DNA from: Tannerellaceae bacterium
GTDB lineage: Bacteria > Bacteroidota > Bacteroidia > Bacteroidales > Tannerellaceae
DNA length: 7,402 nucleotides
Direction of reading: 5' to 3'
NCBI GenBank assembly: GCA_031284275.1
Contig: JAITAD010000092.1
Coordinates: 1-7,402 of the forward strand
The notes under the pieces were generated by a model. The model was given only the letters and a program-made list of their open reading frames with translations. It made no database searches and was not told where the DNA came from. This document shows positions 1 to 6,073 of this stretch, in pieces. The position numbers and the translations under genes were made by a program. Positions within the stretch are counted from its first letter, which is position 1; every line of letters begins with the position of its first letter.

Positions 1-75
1 GGGGGGGCGCCCCCGGGGGGTGTGTGGGCGGGGCGGGCCGGGGCCCCCCCCCCCGCGGGGGGGGGGCCACGGGAA
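1..75. other. Low-complexity G/C homopolymer contig end, probable artefact
   Basis: This stretch consists almost wholly of runs of G and C, with long G tracts, a C tract and short self-complementary G/C blocks. The composition changes abruptly to ordinary coding-like sequence just before the stop codon of the MATE gene. No biological repeat class that I know looks like this. It resembles poly-G read tails, or the unresolved end of a contig, as produced by two-colour sequencing chemistry. An open frame that starts inside it on the plus strand is not credible as a gene. The artefact reading is an inference from composition. Confidence 0.75.
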
Positions 76-90
76 AGCGGAGGAGGGTTT

Positions 91-1431
91 CTATTTCATC
101 TTCCGGAACTGTAGGCGGAGCATCCGCACGGCGACCAAGACGCCAATGAAGTCGGCCAAAGGCATACTTACCCAAATGCCCGTAGCACCCAACCAACGTG
201 GAAGCAGCAAGAGGAGGGGAACGAGGAAAATCATCTGCCGGGTGAGGGAAAGGAAGATGGATTTCCGCGCCATGCCGATGGAGAGGAAAAAGTTGCCGGT
301 GACCATCTGGTACCCGACGACGGGAAAGACGAGGAAAGTGAGGCGCAGCCCATAGACGGCAAGGTCAGTCAGCTCGGCATCGGTGGTGAAAATACGTGCG
401 ATGGCGTGCGGAAACAGCTCGCAACAAAGCCATCCCGTAGTGGAGATGCCTACAGCCCAAATCATGGTCAGGCGCGTCACTTCCATGACTCGTCCGAGTT
501 GCCCGGCGCCGTAATTGTATCCTGCGATGGGTTGCATGCCTTGATTGAGTCCCATAATGACCATGACGAAGAGTAAAGCCATGCGATTGACGATTCCGTA
601 AGCGCCGATGGCGAGGTCTCCGCCGTACTGCTTCAAGCCTCTGTTGATGAGTACAACAATGAGGCAACTGCAAAGGTTCATCAGGAATGGTGACATGCCG
701 ATGGCGAGTATCTCCCTGACCATGGCTCGCCGTAGCTTGTAGATGCCGTGCCGGAAATGTACGAGGTGTTTGCGGTCGGAGAAATGTACGCACTGGTAGG
801 CCAAAGCAATGAGCTGGGAGAGTATAGTGGCGACGGCGGCTCCGCGTATCCCCCATCCGAAACCGAAAATGAAAAGGGGATTGAGGATGATATTGGCTAC
901 GACGGAAAAAAGGGTGGCGTACATCGCCCGCCGGGGAAAACCGGAGGATCGCAGGATGGCGTTAAGCCCGAAAAAGACGTGGGTAACGGCGTTGCCGACT
1001 AAAATGACTTGCATATAGTCGCGGGCATAACCGACGGTGGCTTCTCCGGCCCCAAAGAAATAGAGCAGCGGGTCGAGGAATATCAGTCCCAAAAAGCCGA
1101 AAACGACGCCGGATAAAACGTTGAGGACGATCTCCTGCCCCAAAGTACGATAGGCGCTCTCGTAATCGTGCTGCCCAAGCTTGATGGATAACAAAGCGGA
1201 AGCTCCGACGCCGACCAAAGAGCCGAAAGCGGCCGCCAGATTCATGATGGGGAAAGTGAGTGCGAGTCCGGAGATGGCAAGTGCGCCGACCCCGTGCCCG
1301 ATACAGATGCTGTCGGCAATGTTGTAAAGGGAAGCGGCCGTCATGCCGACAATGGCGGGTGAAGCATATTGGACAAGGAGGGAAGCTGTTTTTTCGGTAT
1401 CGAGCGCCTCGGACTGATTTTCTTTTTGCAT
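91..1431 (-). CDS. MATE-family efflux transporter (MepA/NorM-like)
   Basis: This is a complete 446-residue inner-membrane exporter, the normal size for the MATE family. Members use a Na+ or H+ gradient to expel cationic drugs and other organic compounds. The protein is hydrophobic throughout and compatible with the usual twelve membrane helices in two six-helix halves. Family signatures are visible: a first-helix region around 24-46 (ASPAIVGM, then NIADSICIGHG), the RSSGFPRRAM loop near 161-170, and GLNQGMQPIAGYNYGAG at 294-310, the most recognisable MATE signature. The N-terminus up to about residue 15 is polar, and the C-terminus ends in a basic RKMK. The ATG at 1431 is preceded by a TAnnTTTG motif only a few bases upstream. 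The gene is transcribed away from the SDR gene and has no visible partner. The substrate cannot be told from sequence. Confidence 0.95.
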   Translation of the reverse strand: MQKENQSEALDTEKTASLLVQYASPAIVGMTAASLYNIADSICIGHGVGALAISGLALTFPIMNLAAAFGSLVGVGASALLSIKLGQHDYESAYRTLGQEIVLNVLSGVVFGFLGLIFLDPLLYFFGAGEATVGYARDYMQVILVGNAVTHVFFGLNAILRSSGFPRRAMYATLFSVVANIILNPLFIFGFGWGIRGAAVATILSQLIALAYQCVHFSDRKHLVHFRHGIYKLRRAMVREILAIGMSPFLMNLCSCLIVVLINRGLKQYGGDLAIGAYGIVNRMALLFVMVIMGLNQGMQPIAGYNYGAGQLGRVMEVTRLTMIWAVGISTTGWLCCELFPHAIARIFTTDAELTDLAVYGLRLTFLVFPVVGYQMVTGNFFLSIGMARKSIFLSLTRQMIFLVPLLLLLPRWLGATGIWVSMPLADFIGVLVAVRMLRLQFRKMK

Positions 1432-1436
1432 GGCCG

Positions 1437-1444
1437 CAAAAGTA
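1437..1444 (-). promoter_or_regulatory. Candidate Bacteroidota -7 box for the MATE gene
   Basis: On the minus strand this reads TACTTTTG, an exact match to the Bacteroidota -7 consensus TAnnTTTG. It lies six bases upstream of the MATE ATG, so transcription would begin at or almost at the start codon, giving a nearly leaderless mRNA. I see no clear TTTG-type -33 element at the expected distance. The motif is short and could occur by chance; its position is the main support. Confidence 0.4.
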
Positions 1445-1457
1445 GAAAATTACCACT

Positions 1458-1465
1458 TACCTTTG
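1458..1465 (+). promoter_or_regulatory. Candidate Bacteroidota -7 box for the SDR gene
   Basis: The plus strand reads TACCTTTG, an exact match to TAnnTTTG, about 53 bases upstream of the first SDR start codon. It could drive the SDR gene and possibly batD-batE behind it. No convincing -33 TTTG is seen upstream. A tandem seven-base repeat, GTCCCGC then GTCCCGT (1465-1478), overlaps the predicted transcription start and could be incidental. The divergent spacer 1432-1518 thus carries one such motif on each strand. Confidence 0.4.
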
Positions 1466-1518
1466 TCCCGCGTCCCGTCAGAGGGGCGTGTAAAGCTCGT
1501 GTGAGAACTAATTAAGGT

Positions 1519-2343
1519 ATGGTTGGAATGGGTACAGATTTCAGTATAGCAGGGCGTGTGGCGGTCATCACGGGGGCCGGAGGTGTGTTGGGTGGGAGCA
1601 TAGCCCGCAGCTTCGTGGAGTCGGGCGCTCGCGTGGTGGCGATGGATATCCGTCGGGAACATCTGGATGCTCGTGTGGCCGAATTGCGGTCGCTCGGCGG
1701 CGAAGCTATCGGCGTGGTAGCGAACGTGCTGGATAAGGATAGCCTGACGGCGGCGGCTGAGTCTACGGTAAAGGAATGGGGTACGATAGATATCCTCCTG
1801 AACATCGCCGGCGGGAATATGCCGGGTGCGACGCTGACGCCGGAACAGAGTTTCTTTGACATGAGCCTGTCGGACTGGGATAAGGTGACGCAGTTGAACC
1901 TCAACGGGACGGTCTACCCGAGCTATGTCTTCGGACGGGTGATGGCGGATCGGAAACGGGGGTGTATCGTCAATGTATCGTCAATGGCGTCCTATTCGGC
2001 GATAACGCGTGTGCCGGGTTACTCGGCGGCAAAATCGGCGGTGGCAAACTTTACCCAATGGCTGGCAACGGAGGTGGCGCTGAAATATGGCGACGGTATC
2101 CGCGTGAACGCCATAGCGCCGGGCTTCTTCATCGGTGACCAAAACCGCGCCGTACTCATTAACCCTGACGGGAGCCTGACGGACAGGAGCGTCAAAGTGC
2201 TTGCCAAGACGCCGATGAAACGTTTCGGGGATATCAGCGAACTTAACGGAGCAGTGCAGTTCCTGTGCTCCGACGCCGCTTCGTTCATCACCGGCGCTCT
2301 GCTTCCCATAGACGGGGGCTTCGCCGCTTTCAGCGGTGTGTAA
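1519..2343 (+). CDS. SDR-family NAD-dependent oxidoreductase, D-mannonate/fructuronate type
   Basis: This is a 274-residue classical short-chain dehydrogenase/reductase. The Rossmann glycine motif TGAGGVLGG is at 18-26. An acidic residue, D43, ends the second strand and favours NAD(H) over NADP(H). NIAG lies at 95-98 and a structural Asn near 127. The catalytic Ser (about 155), Tyr168 and Lys172 form the S...YxxxK pattern in SSMAS and YSAAKSAV. The RVNAIAPGFF segment and the C-terminal DGGFAAFSGV match, from memory, Bacteroidales proteins annotated as D-mannonate oxidoreductase, which interconvert D-fructuronate and D-mannonate in hexuronate breakdown. The exact substrate is inferred from that resemblance. 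No uxuA, kdgK or uronate transporter is in view. A second ATG at 1528 has an AAGG about ten bases upstream and is an equally good start. The downstream neighbour is batD, after a 49-base gap. Confidence 0.9.
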   Translation: MVGMGTDFSIAGRVAVITGAGGVLGGSIARSFVESGARVVAMDIRREHLDARVAELRSLGGEAIGVVANVLDKDSLTAAAESTVKEWGTIDILLNIAGGNMPGATLTPEQSFFDMSLSDWDKVTQLNLNGTVYPSYVFGRVMADRKRGCIVNVSSMASYSAITRVPGYSAAKSAVANFTQWLATEVALKYGDGIRVNAIAPGFFIGDQNRAVLINPDGSLTDRSVKVLAKTPMKRFGDISELNGAVQFLCSDAASFITGALLPIDGGFAAFSGV

Positions 2344-2354
2344 CCGGCGCAGGT

Positions 2355-2378
2355 ACAGTCTGCGTACAAAAAGACTGT
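2355..2378 (+). terminator. Seven-base-pair hairpin between SDR and batD (weak terminator or attenuator)
   Basis: ACAGTCT (2355-2361) and AGACTGT (2372-2378) are perfect inverted repeats around a ten-base loop, followed by TT and then the AAGGG that precedes batD. The stem is only moderately stable and the T tract is short, so full termination is doubtful. It could partly separate SDR transcription from batD, or affect access to the batD ribosome site. Chance occurrence is possible. Confidence 0.35.
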
Positions 2379-2392
2379 TTAAGGGTATGCCT

Positions 2393-4258
2393 ATGGTAAA
2401 AAATCGGTTGATAGGGGGTTTCGTGTTGCTCTTTGCTCTCGGAGTGACAGGGATGCGTGCGGCGGAGGTGACGTTTCGGGCGTCGGCGCCGGAAGCGGTA
2501 GTGGCAGGAGAACATTTCAGGTTGTCCTATACGCTGAATACGGAGGCGAAAGACTTTCGACTGCAAGGGAACTTGCCGGACTTCGAGGTGCTGATGGGTC
2601 CTTCCCAATCGACATCGTACAATACGCAAATCGTGAACGGCAAGATGTCTACGCAGACGTCACTGACGTTTACCTACGTGCTGGTGGCGAAAAAGGAGGG
2701 GACGTTCTCCCTTCCGGCAGCAACAGCCAAAGTGGATAACGCTACCTATACGTCCAACACGGTATCGGTGCGGGTATTGCCTCCGGATAAACAGGCTAAC
2801 GCTGCATCCGGCGGTAACGGGGGGGGAGGGTCGTCGGGTGGACGGGGCAGCTCGGGCCTCTCGAAAGATGACGTCTTCATGCGCCTGATACCGTCGAAAC
2901 AGGAAGTGTACGAACAGGAGGGGTTTGTGGCGACCTTGAAACTCTACCGCCGGAACTATAATATCAGTGGCTTGCCGGTGGCTGACTTTCCGGATTTCGA
3001 GGGTTTTCTGTCCCAAGAGGTGGAACTGCCGCAAGAGAAATCGTGGACGTTGGAAAACTATAACGGTCACAACTATCAGGTGGTGACGCTCAAACAGTCG
3101 GTGCTCTTTCCGCAACGGGCAGGGAAACTGACCATAGACGGGGGTAAGTTCGAGGCGGTGGTCCAAATACCGACCCAACGCCGCTCCCGCAGTTTCTTTG
3201 ACGATTTTTTCGACGCCTACCGGGACGTGAACTTCGCCCTCACACCGGCGCCGACAGTGATCCATGTAAAACCGCTGCCTGCGGGTAAACCGGAGGGGTT
3301 CTCCGGCGGAGTGGGCGACTTTACCATGACGGCGTCAATAAGCGCATCGGAAGTGAAAGCGAACGAGGCGGTAACGATAAAATTGAAAATCAGTGGAAAC
3401 GGGAATATCCGCTTGCTGAAAAATCCGGAAGTGAAGTACCCGAACGACTTCGATATCTTTGATGCCAAAGTGTCGCAGGATATCCGTACAACGGGCGGGG
3501 GCGTCCAAGGCAGTAAAACGATAGAATATACGGCTATCCCGCGCTTCGGCGGGGAGTTCGATATCCCTCCCGTCGCATTCTCTTATTTTGACCCCAAAAC
3601 GGGACAATACAGGACGCTCAGGAGCGAAAGTTTTCATCTGTCGGTCAAACCGGTCGAGGGGGGGGACGCCTCGGAGGGGTCTCCCATGGTGGCGAACTTT
3701 GGGAATAAGGAGAATGTGAAGGTGCTGGGACAGGATATCCGCTACCTCAAAGTGACGGGTATCCGATTCTATCCTTCCGAAAAGTTTCTCTTCGGGTCGC
3801 CGCTATATTACCTTTTCTACGTAGCGCCGATGCTGCTTTTCGCCGCTTTCTTCGTTATCTACCGCAAACAGGTGAAAGAAAATGCCAATATAGCGCTCTC
3901 GCGGACGCGCCGAGCCAACAAAACGGCGGTGAAACGACTGAAAAATGCGGGACAACTGCTGCGTACGGGTAAACAGGAGGCGTTCTACGAGGAGGTGTTG
4001 CGTGCGCTGTGGGGCTACCTGAGCGACAAACTGAGTATCCCGCAGGCGAACCTGACACGGGAAATGGTGCGTGACGAACTGTCGGCCGGCGAATTGGAGG
4101 AGGACTTGATAGCGCTGTTCCTCACGTTGCTGGATACGTGCGAGTTCGCTCGTTACGCTCCTTCGGAGGCGTCAGATGCGATGGATAAGATCTATGAGCA
4201 GGCGTCGGATGCTATCAGGAGGATGGAAAACTCGCCGGTTCGGAAGAAAAAAGGGTGA
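2393..4258 (+). CDS. batD: BatD, aerotolerance-associated membrane protein (oxygen tolerance family)
   Basis: This 621-residue protein is exported and membrane-anchored. A signal peptide (basic start, hydrophobic 6-20, likely cleavage near MRA/AEV) is followed by beta-rich periplasmic repeats. The first runs to about 130 (strands such as LTFTYVLVAKKEGTFSLPA). A Gly/Ser-rich linker lies at 139-155. A second block runs from about 160 to 295, and a third from about 305 to 420 contains the family-like ISGNGNIRLLKNPEV. A transmembrane helix at about 470-489 precedes a basic, helical cytoplasmic tail. BatD belongs to the Bacteroides aerotolerance (Bat) group, thought to form a membrane complex with the von Willebrand-type proteins BatA and BatB. 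Its biochemical activity is unknown. I chose the ATG at 2393 because AAGGG lies seven bases upstream; ATG 2387 is an alternative. batE follows after four bases. The usual upstream moxR-batA-batB-batC are absent. The gene contains two G8 tracts. Confidence 0.9.
   Translation: MVKNRLIGGFVLLFALGVTGMRAAEVTFRASAPEAVVAGEHFRLSYTLNTEAKDFRLQGNLPDFEVLMGPSQSTSYNTQIVNGKMSTQTSLTFTYVLVAKKEGTFSLPAATAKVDNATYTSNTVSVRVLPPDKQANAASGGNGGGGSSGGRGSSGLSKDDVFMRLIPSKQEVYEQEGFVATLKLYRRNYNISGLPVADFPDFEGFLSQEVELPQEKSWTLENYNGHNYQVVTLKQSVLFPQRAGKLTIDGGKFEAVVQIPTQRRSRSFFDDFFDAYRDVNFALTPAPTVIHVKPLPAGKPEGFSGGVGDFTMTASISASEVKANEAVTIKLKISGNGNIRLLKNPEVKYPNDFDIFDAKVSQDIRTTGGGVQGSKTIEYTAIPRFGGEFDIPPVAFSYFDPKTGQYRTLRSESFHLSVKPVEGGDASEGSPMVANFGNKENVKVLGQDIRYLKVTGIRFYPSEKFLFGSPLYYLFYVAPMLLFAAFFVIYRKQVKENANIALSRTRRANKTAVKRLKNAGQLLRTGKQEAFYEEVLRALWGYLSDKLSIPQANLTREMVRDELSAGELEEDLIALFLTLLDTCEFARYAPSEASDAMDKIYEQASDAIRRMENSPVRKKKG
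2819..2826 (+). repeat. G8 homopolymer in the batD linker
   Basis: There are eight consecutive G inside codons for the Gly-rich linker of BatD (around residues 143-145). One-base slippage here would shift the frame and remove everything after the first periplasmic domain. The frame is intact in this sequence. Confidence 0.85.
3658..3665 (+). repeat. Second G8 homopolymer in batD
   Basis: There are eight consecutive G in the codons for VEGGDAS (around residues 422-425), just after the third periplasmic domain and before the transmembrane helix. A slip here would produce a BatD without its membrane anchor and tail. The frame is intact as given. Confidence 0.85.
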
Positions 4259-4262
4259 AGAG

Positions 4263-5018
4263 ATGAAGAGATACATGCTCGTGTGGTTGGCGGCAGCGGG
4301 GTTGTGGACGGCAACGGCTGCGGCACAGGAGGAGGAGATAAAGGCGGCCGAAGCGGCCTACGCATCGGGGGCGTTCGAGCGGGCGGCGGAGATATATGAG
4401 TCGCTGCTGCAGACGTGGGGGGAGTCCTCGCATGTGCGTTACAATCTGGGGAACGCTTACTACAAGACGGGGAAGATAGCTCCGGCTATCTTACAGTACG
4501 AACGGGCGGTGCTGCTGGACCCGGGGGATGCCGACATCCGATTCAACTTGCAACTGGCCAAAGCGCGGGGAGTAGACCGTATCGAATCAATAGAGCAGTT
4601 TTTCCTCGTGCGTTGGTTTCTTGCCTTGCAGGATGCGGGGAAAGCTGACGCCTGGGCGAAAGGGGGTATAGGGGCTTTTCTGCTGTTCATGGGCTGTCTG
4701 GCGCTGTTCGTCTTCTCCCGCAGGACGGGACTGAAAAAGGTGGGGTTCTATGCGGGCACAGGGTTGCTGGTGGTGGTGGCGGTGACGAATATCTTTGCCC
4801 GCAACCAGAAGAATGAGCTTCTTCGACGTGATTCGGCGATAGTCTTCTCTCCAACGGTGACGGTGAAAAGTTCGCCGGATGCCAGCGGGACAGACCTCTT
4901 CGTGCTGCACGAAGGGACGAAGGTGCGGGTGAAAAGTTCGTTGGGGGACTGGAGCGAGATAGAACTGTCCGACGGTAACGTGGGGTGGATGACGTCCAAA
5001 GACTTTGAAATTATCTGA
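4263..5018 (+). CDS. batE: BatE, TPR and SH3-domain aerotolerance-associated protein
   Basis: The protein has 251 residues. Residues 1-21 form a signal peptide (basic MKRY, hydrophobic core, AAA before Q). Residues about 24-102 hold two or more TPR motifs: AAYASGAFERAAEIYESLL, then YNLGNAYYKTGKIAPAI with YERAVLLDPGDADIRFNL. Two membrane helices follow at about 134-152 and 161-178. The end, 190-251, is an SH3-like module (VFSPTVTVKSSPD, FVLHEGTKVRV, DWSEIELSDGNVGWM). This domain order is that of BatE, the last member of the Bat group, whose TPR and SH3 parts probably mediate protein contacts in the periplasm. The frame is open further upstream inside batD, but the ATG at 4263 is preferred because it sits four bases after the batD stop, has AGGG seven bases upstream, and begins the signal peptide. 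Confidence 0.93.
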   Translation: MKRYMLVWLAAAGLWTATAAAQEEEIKAAEAAYASGAFERAAEIYESLLQTWGESSHVRYNLGNAYYKTGKIAPAILQYERAVLLDPGDADIRFNLQLAKARGVDRIESIEQFFLVRWFLALQDAGKADAWAKGGIGAFLLFMGCLALFVFSRRTGLKKVGFYAGTGLLVVVAVTNIFARNQKNELLRRDSAIVFSPTVTVKSSPDASGTDLFVLHEGTKVRVKSSLGDWSEIELSDGNVGWMTSKDFEII

Positions 5019-5019
5019 G

Positions 5020-5694
5020 GTGTTGGAGGAACTCCTGACTTGTGAACGGGACTTGTTCCTGCTGCTCAACGGTAACCATACGTCGTTCCTCGATGGTGTG
5101 GCGTGGCTCTTCTCAGGGCGCATAGCATGGCTCCCTGCGGCGGTGTTCTTGTTGGTGTCGCTAACCTACAAGGTGAAATGGCGGGAATGGTTGCCTGTAT
5201 TGTTGGGGATAGCGCTGGTGGCGGCGCTTTGCGACCAGTTTTCTTCGCATATCTGCAAACCGTTGTTCATGCGGCTTCGCCCTACACACCACCCTGATTT
5301 TATGGATCAGGTACATACCGTCTTCGATTACCGTGGGGGGCTGTACGGCTTCATCTCGGGACATGCGGCTAACGCTTTCGGACTGGCGACGTTCTTCGCG
5401 CTGTTGCTTCGTAACCCCTTCGTGACCGTCACGGTTTACGTGTGGGCGGCGTTGGTGGCTTACTCGCGTATCTACCTCGGGGTGCATTTCATCTCCGATA
5501 TCGTGCCGGGTGCGCTTTCGGGTATCTTTTTCGGCTATCTGTCCTACATGCTGTACAAACACTTCCGTCCGCAACCACAGCCGCAACGTCTCTACACGCC
5601 GACACGCTGCCGCTCTATGGGCATCGCTCTGCTTGCGAACATGGTCGGCGTGTTCCTGTTCAGCCCGTGGCTGACGCCGCTCTGCGCTCCTTAG
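5020..5694 (+). CDS. PAP2-superfamily membrane phosphatase (undecaprenyl-PP or lipid phosphatase-like)
   Basis: This is a roughly 224-residue integral membrane protein carrying the full PAP2 signature: KPLFMRLRP (K80 to RP 87-88), SGH at 113-115, and SRIYLGVHFISD (SR 149-150, His156, Asp160). The two His residues and the Arg residues form the phosphohistidine active site of the family, which dephosphorylates lipid phosphates such as phosphatidic acid, undecaprenyl pyrophosphate or lipid A. The substrate cannot be assigned. About five to six hydrophobic helices surround the motifs, with a final one near the C-terminus. No ATG exists near the N-terminus. GTG 5020 or TTG 5023 best match the family start (LEELL, then a charged stretch and FLLLNG). 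TTG 5005 would overlap the end of batE. The tight spacing suggests co-transcription with batD-batE. Confidence 0.88.
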   Translation: MLEELLTCERDLFLLLNGNHTSFLDGVAWLFSGRIAWLPAAVFLLVSLTYKVKWREWLPVLLGIALVAALCDQFSSHICKPLFMRLRPTHHPDFMDQVHTVFDYRGGLYGFISGHAANAFGLATFFALLLRNPFVTVTVYVWAALVAYSRIYLGVHFISDIVPGALSGIFFGYLSYMLYKHFRPQPQPQRLYTPTRCRSMGIALLANMVGVFLFSPWLTPLCAP

Positions 5695-5702
5695 GGGCGT
5701 TA

Positions 5703-5733
5703 TATGCCGTAAAGCATGTATATTTATGCCGTA
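5703..5733 (+). repeat. Direct repeat TATGCCGTA x2 upstream of the HTH-nadA pair
   Basis: TATGCCGTA occurs at 5703-5711 and again at 5725-5733, 22 bases apart start to start, which is about two helical turns. An imperfect palindrome (ATGC, six bases, GCAT) overlaps the first copy. The repeats lie 70 to 100 bases before the HTH gene, in a 112-base spacer that otherwise holds no gene. They could be a regulator binding site. I recognise no known operator, and NAD-repressor sites I can recall do not match. The repeat is visible directly; its function is inferred. Confidence 0.45.
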
Positions 5734-5806
5734 GATAACGAGAATGTAACTACGTTAGCCACCCGAAAGAGGTGTGTTCTTAACTTCCTGAAAAACAAAA
5801 GATAAG

Positions 5807-6073
5807 ATGACAAAGACAATCACTTTTAACGCTCTTCGGAAACTTAAAGACAGTCTGCCGGTGGGTAGCACTCACCGTATAGCAGACGAGCTGGGCCTGT
5901 CGGTGGAAACGGTTCGTAACTACTTCGGCGGGCAAAACTTCAAAGATGGTAAATATTGCGGGGTACATATCGAGCCGGGTCCCGACGGGGGTATCGTGGT
6001 GCTGGACGATACGACCATCTATGACCGCGCCTTGCAGATACTGGAAGAACAGACGGAGGGCGAGGGTCAGTGA
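5807..6073 (+). CDS. Small helix-turn-helix DNA-binding protein
   Basis: This 88-residue protein has a probable HTH at about 21-42 (HRIADELGLSVETVRNYFGG), where IADELGLS and ETVRNYF fit the two helices. A short glycine-rich turn with flanking strands follows at 52-68 (HIEPGPDGGIVVLDD), and the C-terminal helix is acidic. I recall closely similar short proteins in many Bacteroidales annotated only as DNA-binding protein, with no function assigned. The ATG at 5807 follows an A-rich leader (aaaacaaaagataag), typical of translation starts in this phylum, with no strong Shine-Dalgarno. Its TGA abuts the GTG start of nadA, so the two are almost certainly co-transcribed. A role in nadA or NAD-pathway control is possible but unproven. 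No sensor domain is present; a nucleoid-type role is an alternative. Confidence 0.85.
   Translation: MTKTITFNALRKLKDSLPVGSTHRIADELGLSVETVRNYFGGQNFKDGKYCGVHIEPGPDGGIVVLDDTTIYDRALQILEEQTEGEGQ

Noticed and set aside
20..355. A plus-strand 111-codon frame starting in the G-rich contig end
   Set aside because: It begins inside likely artefactual sequence and continues antisense to the MATE C-terminus.
365..1456. Two alternative minus-strand frames overlapping the MATE gene (365-856 and 962-1456)
   Set aside because: Both are out of frame with a complete MATE protein that keeps all its motifs. Their translations are Arg/His-rich and lack any domain, so they do not indicate a frameshift.
2660..3265. 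A 201-codon minus-strand frame within batD
   Set aside because: It is antisense to the beta-domain coding region of batD, is rich in Arg and His, and shows no motif. It is a shadow frame.
5005..5019. TTG at 5005 as the PAP2 start
   Set aside because: It would overlap batE by 14 bases, and the added residues do not match the usual start of the family. GTG 5020 or TTG 5023 fit better, though this is not certain.
5719..5758. TATATTTA and TACGTTAG as -7 boxes for the HTH-nadA unit
   Set aside because: Each differs from TAnnTTTG at one position and neither has a -33 partner, so I do not list them as promoters.
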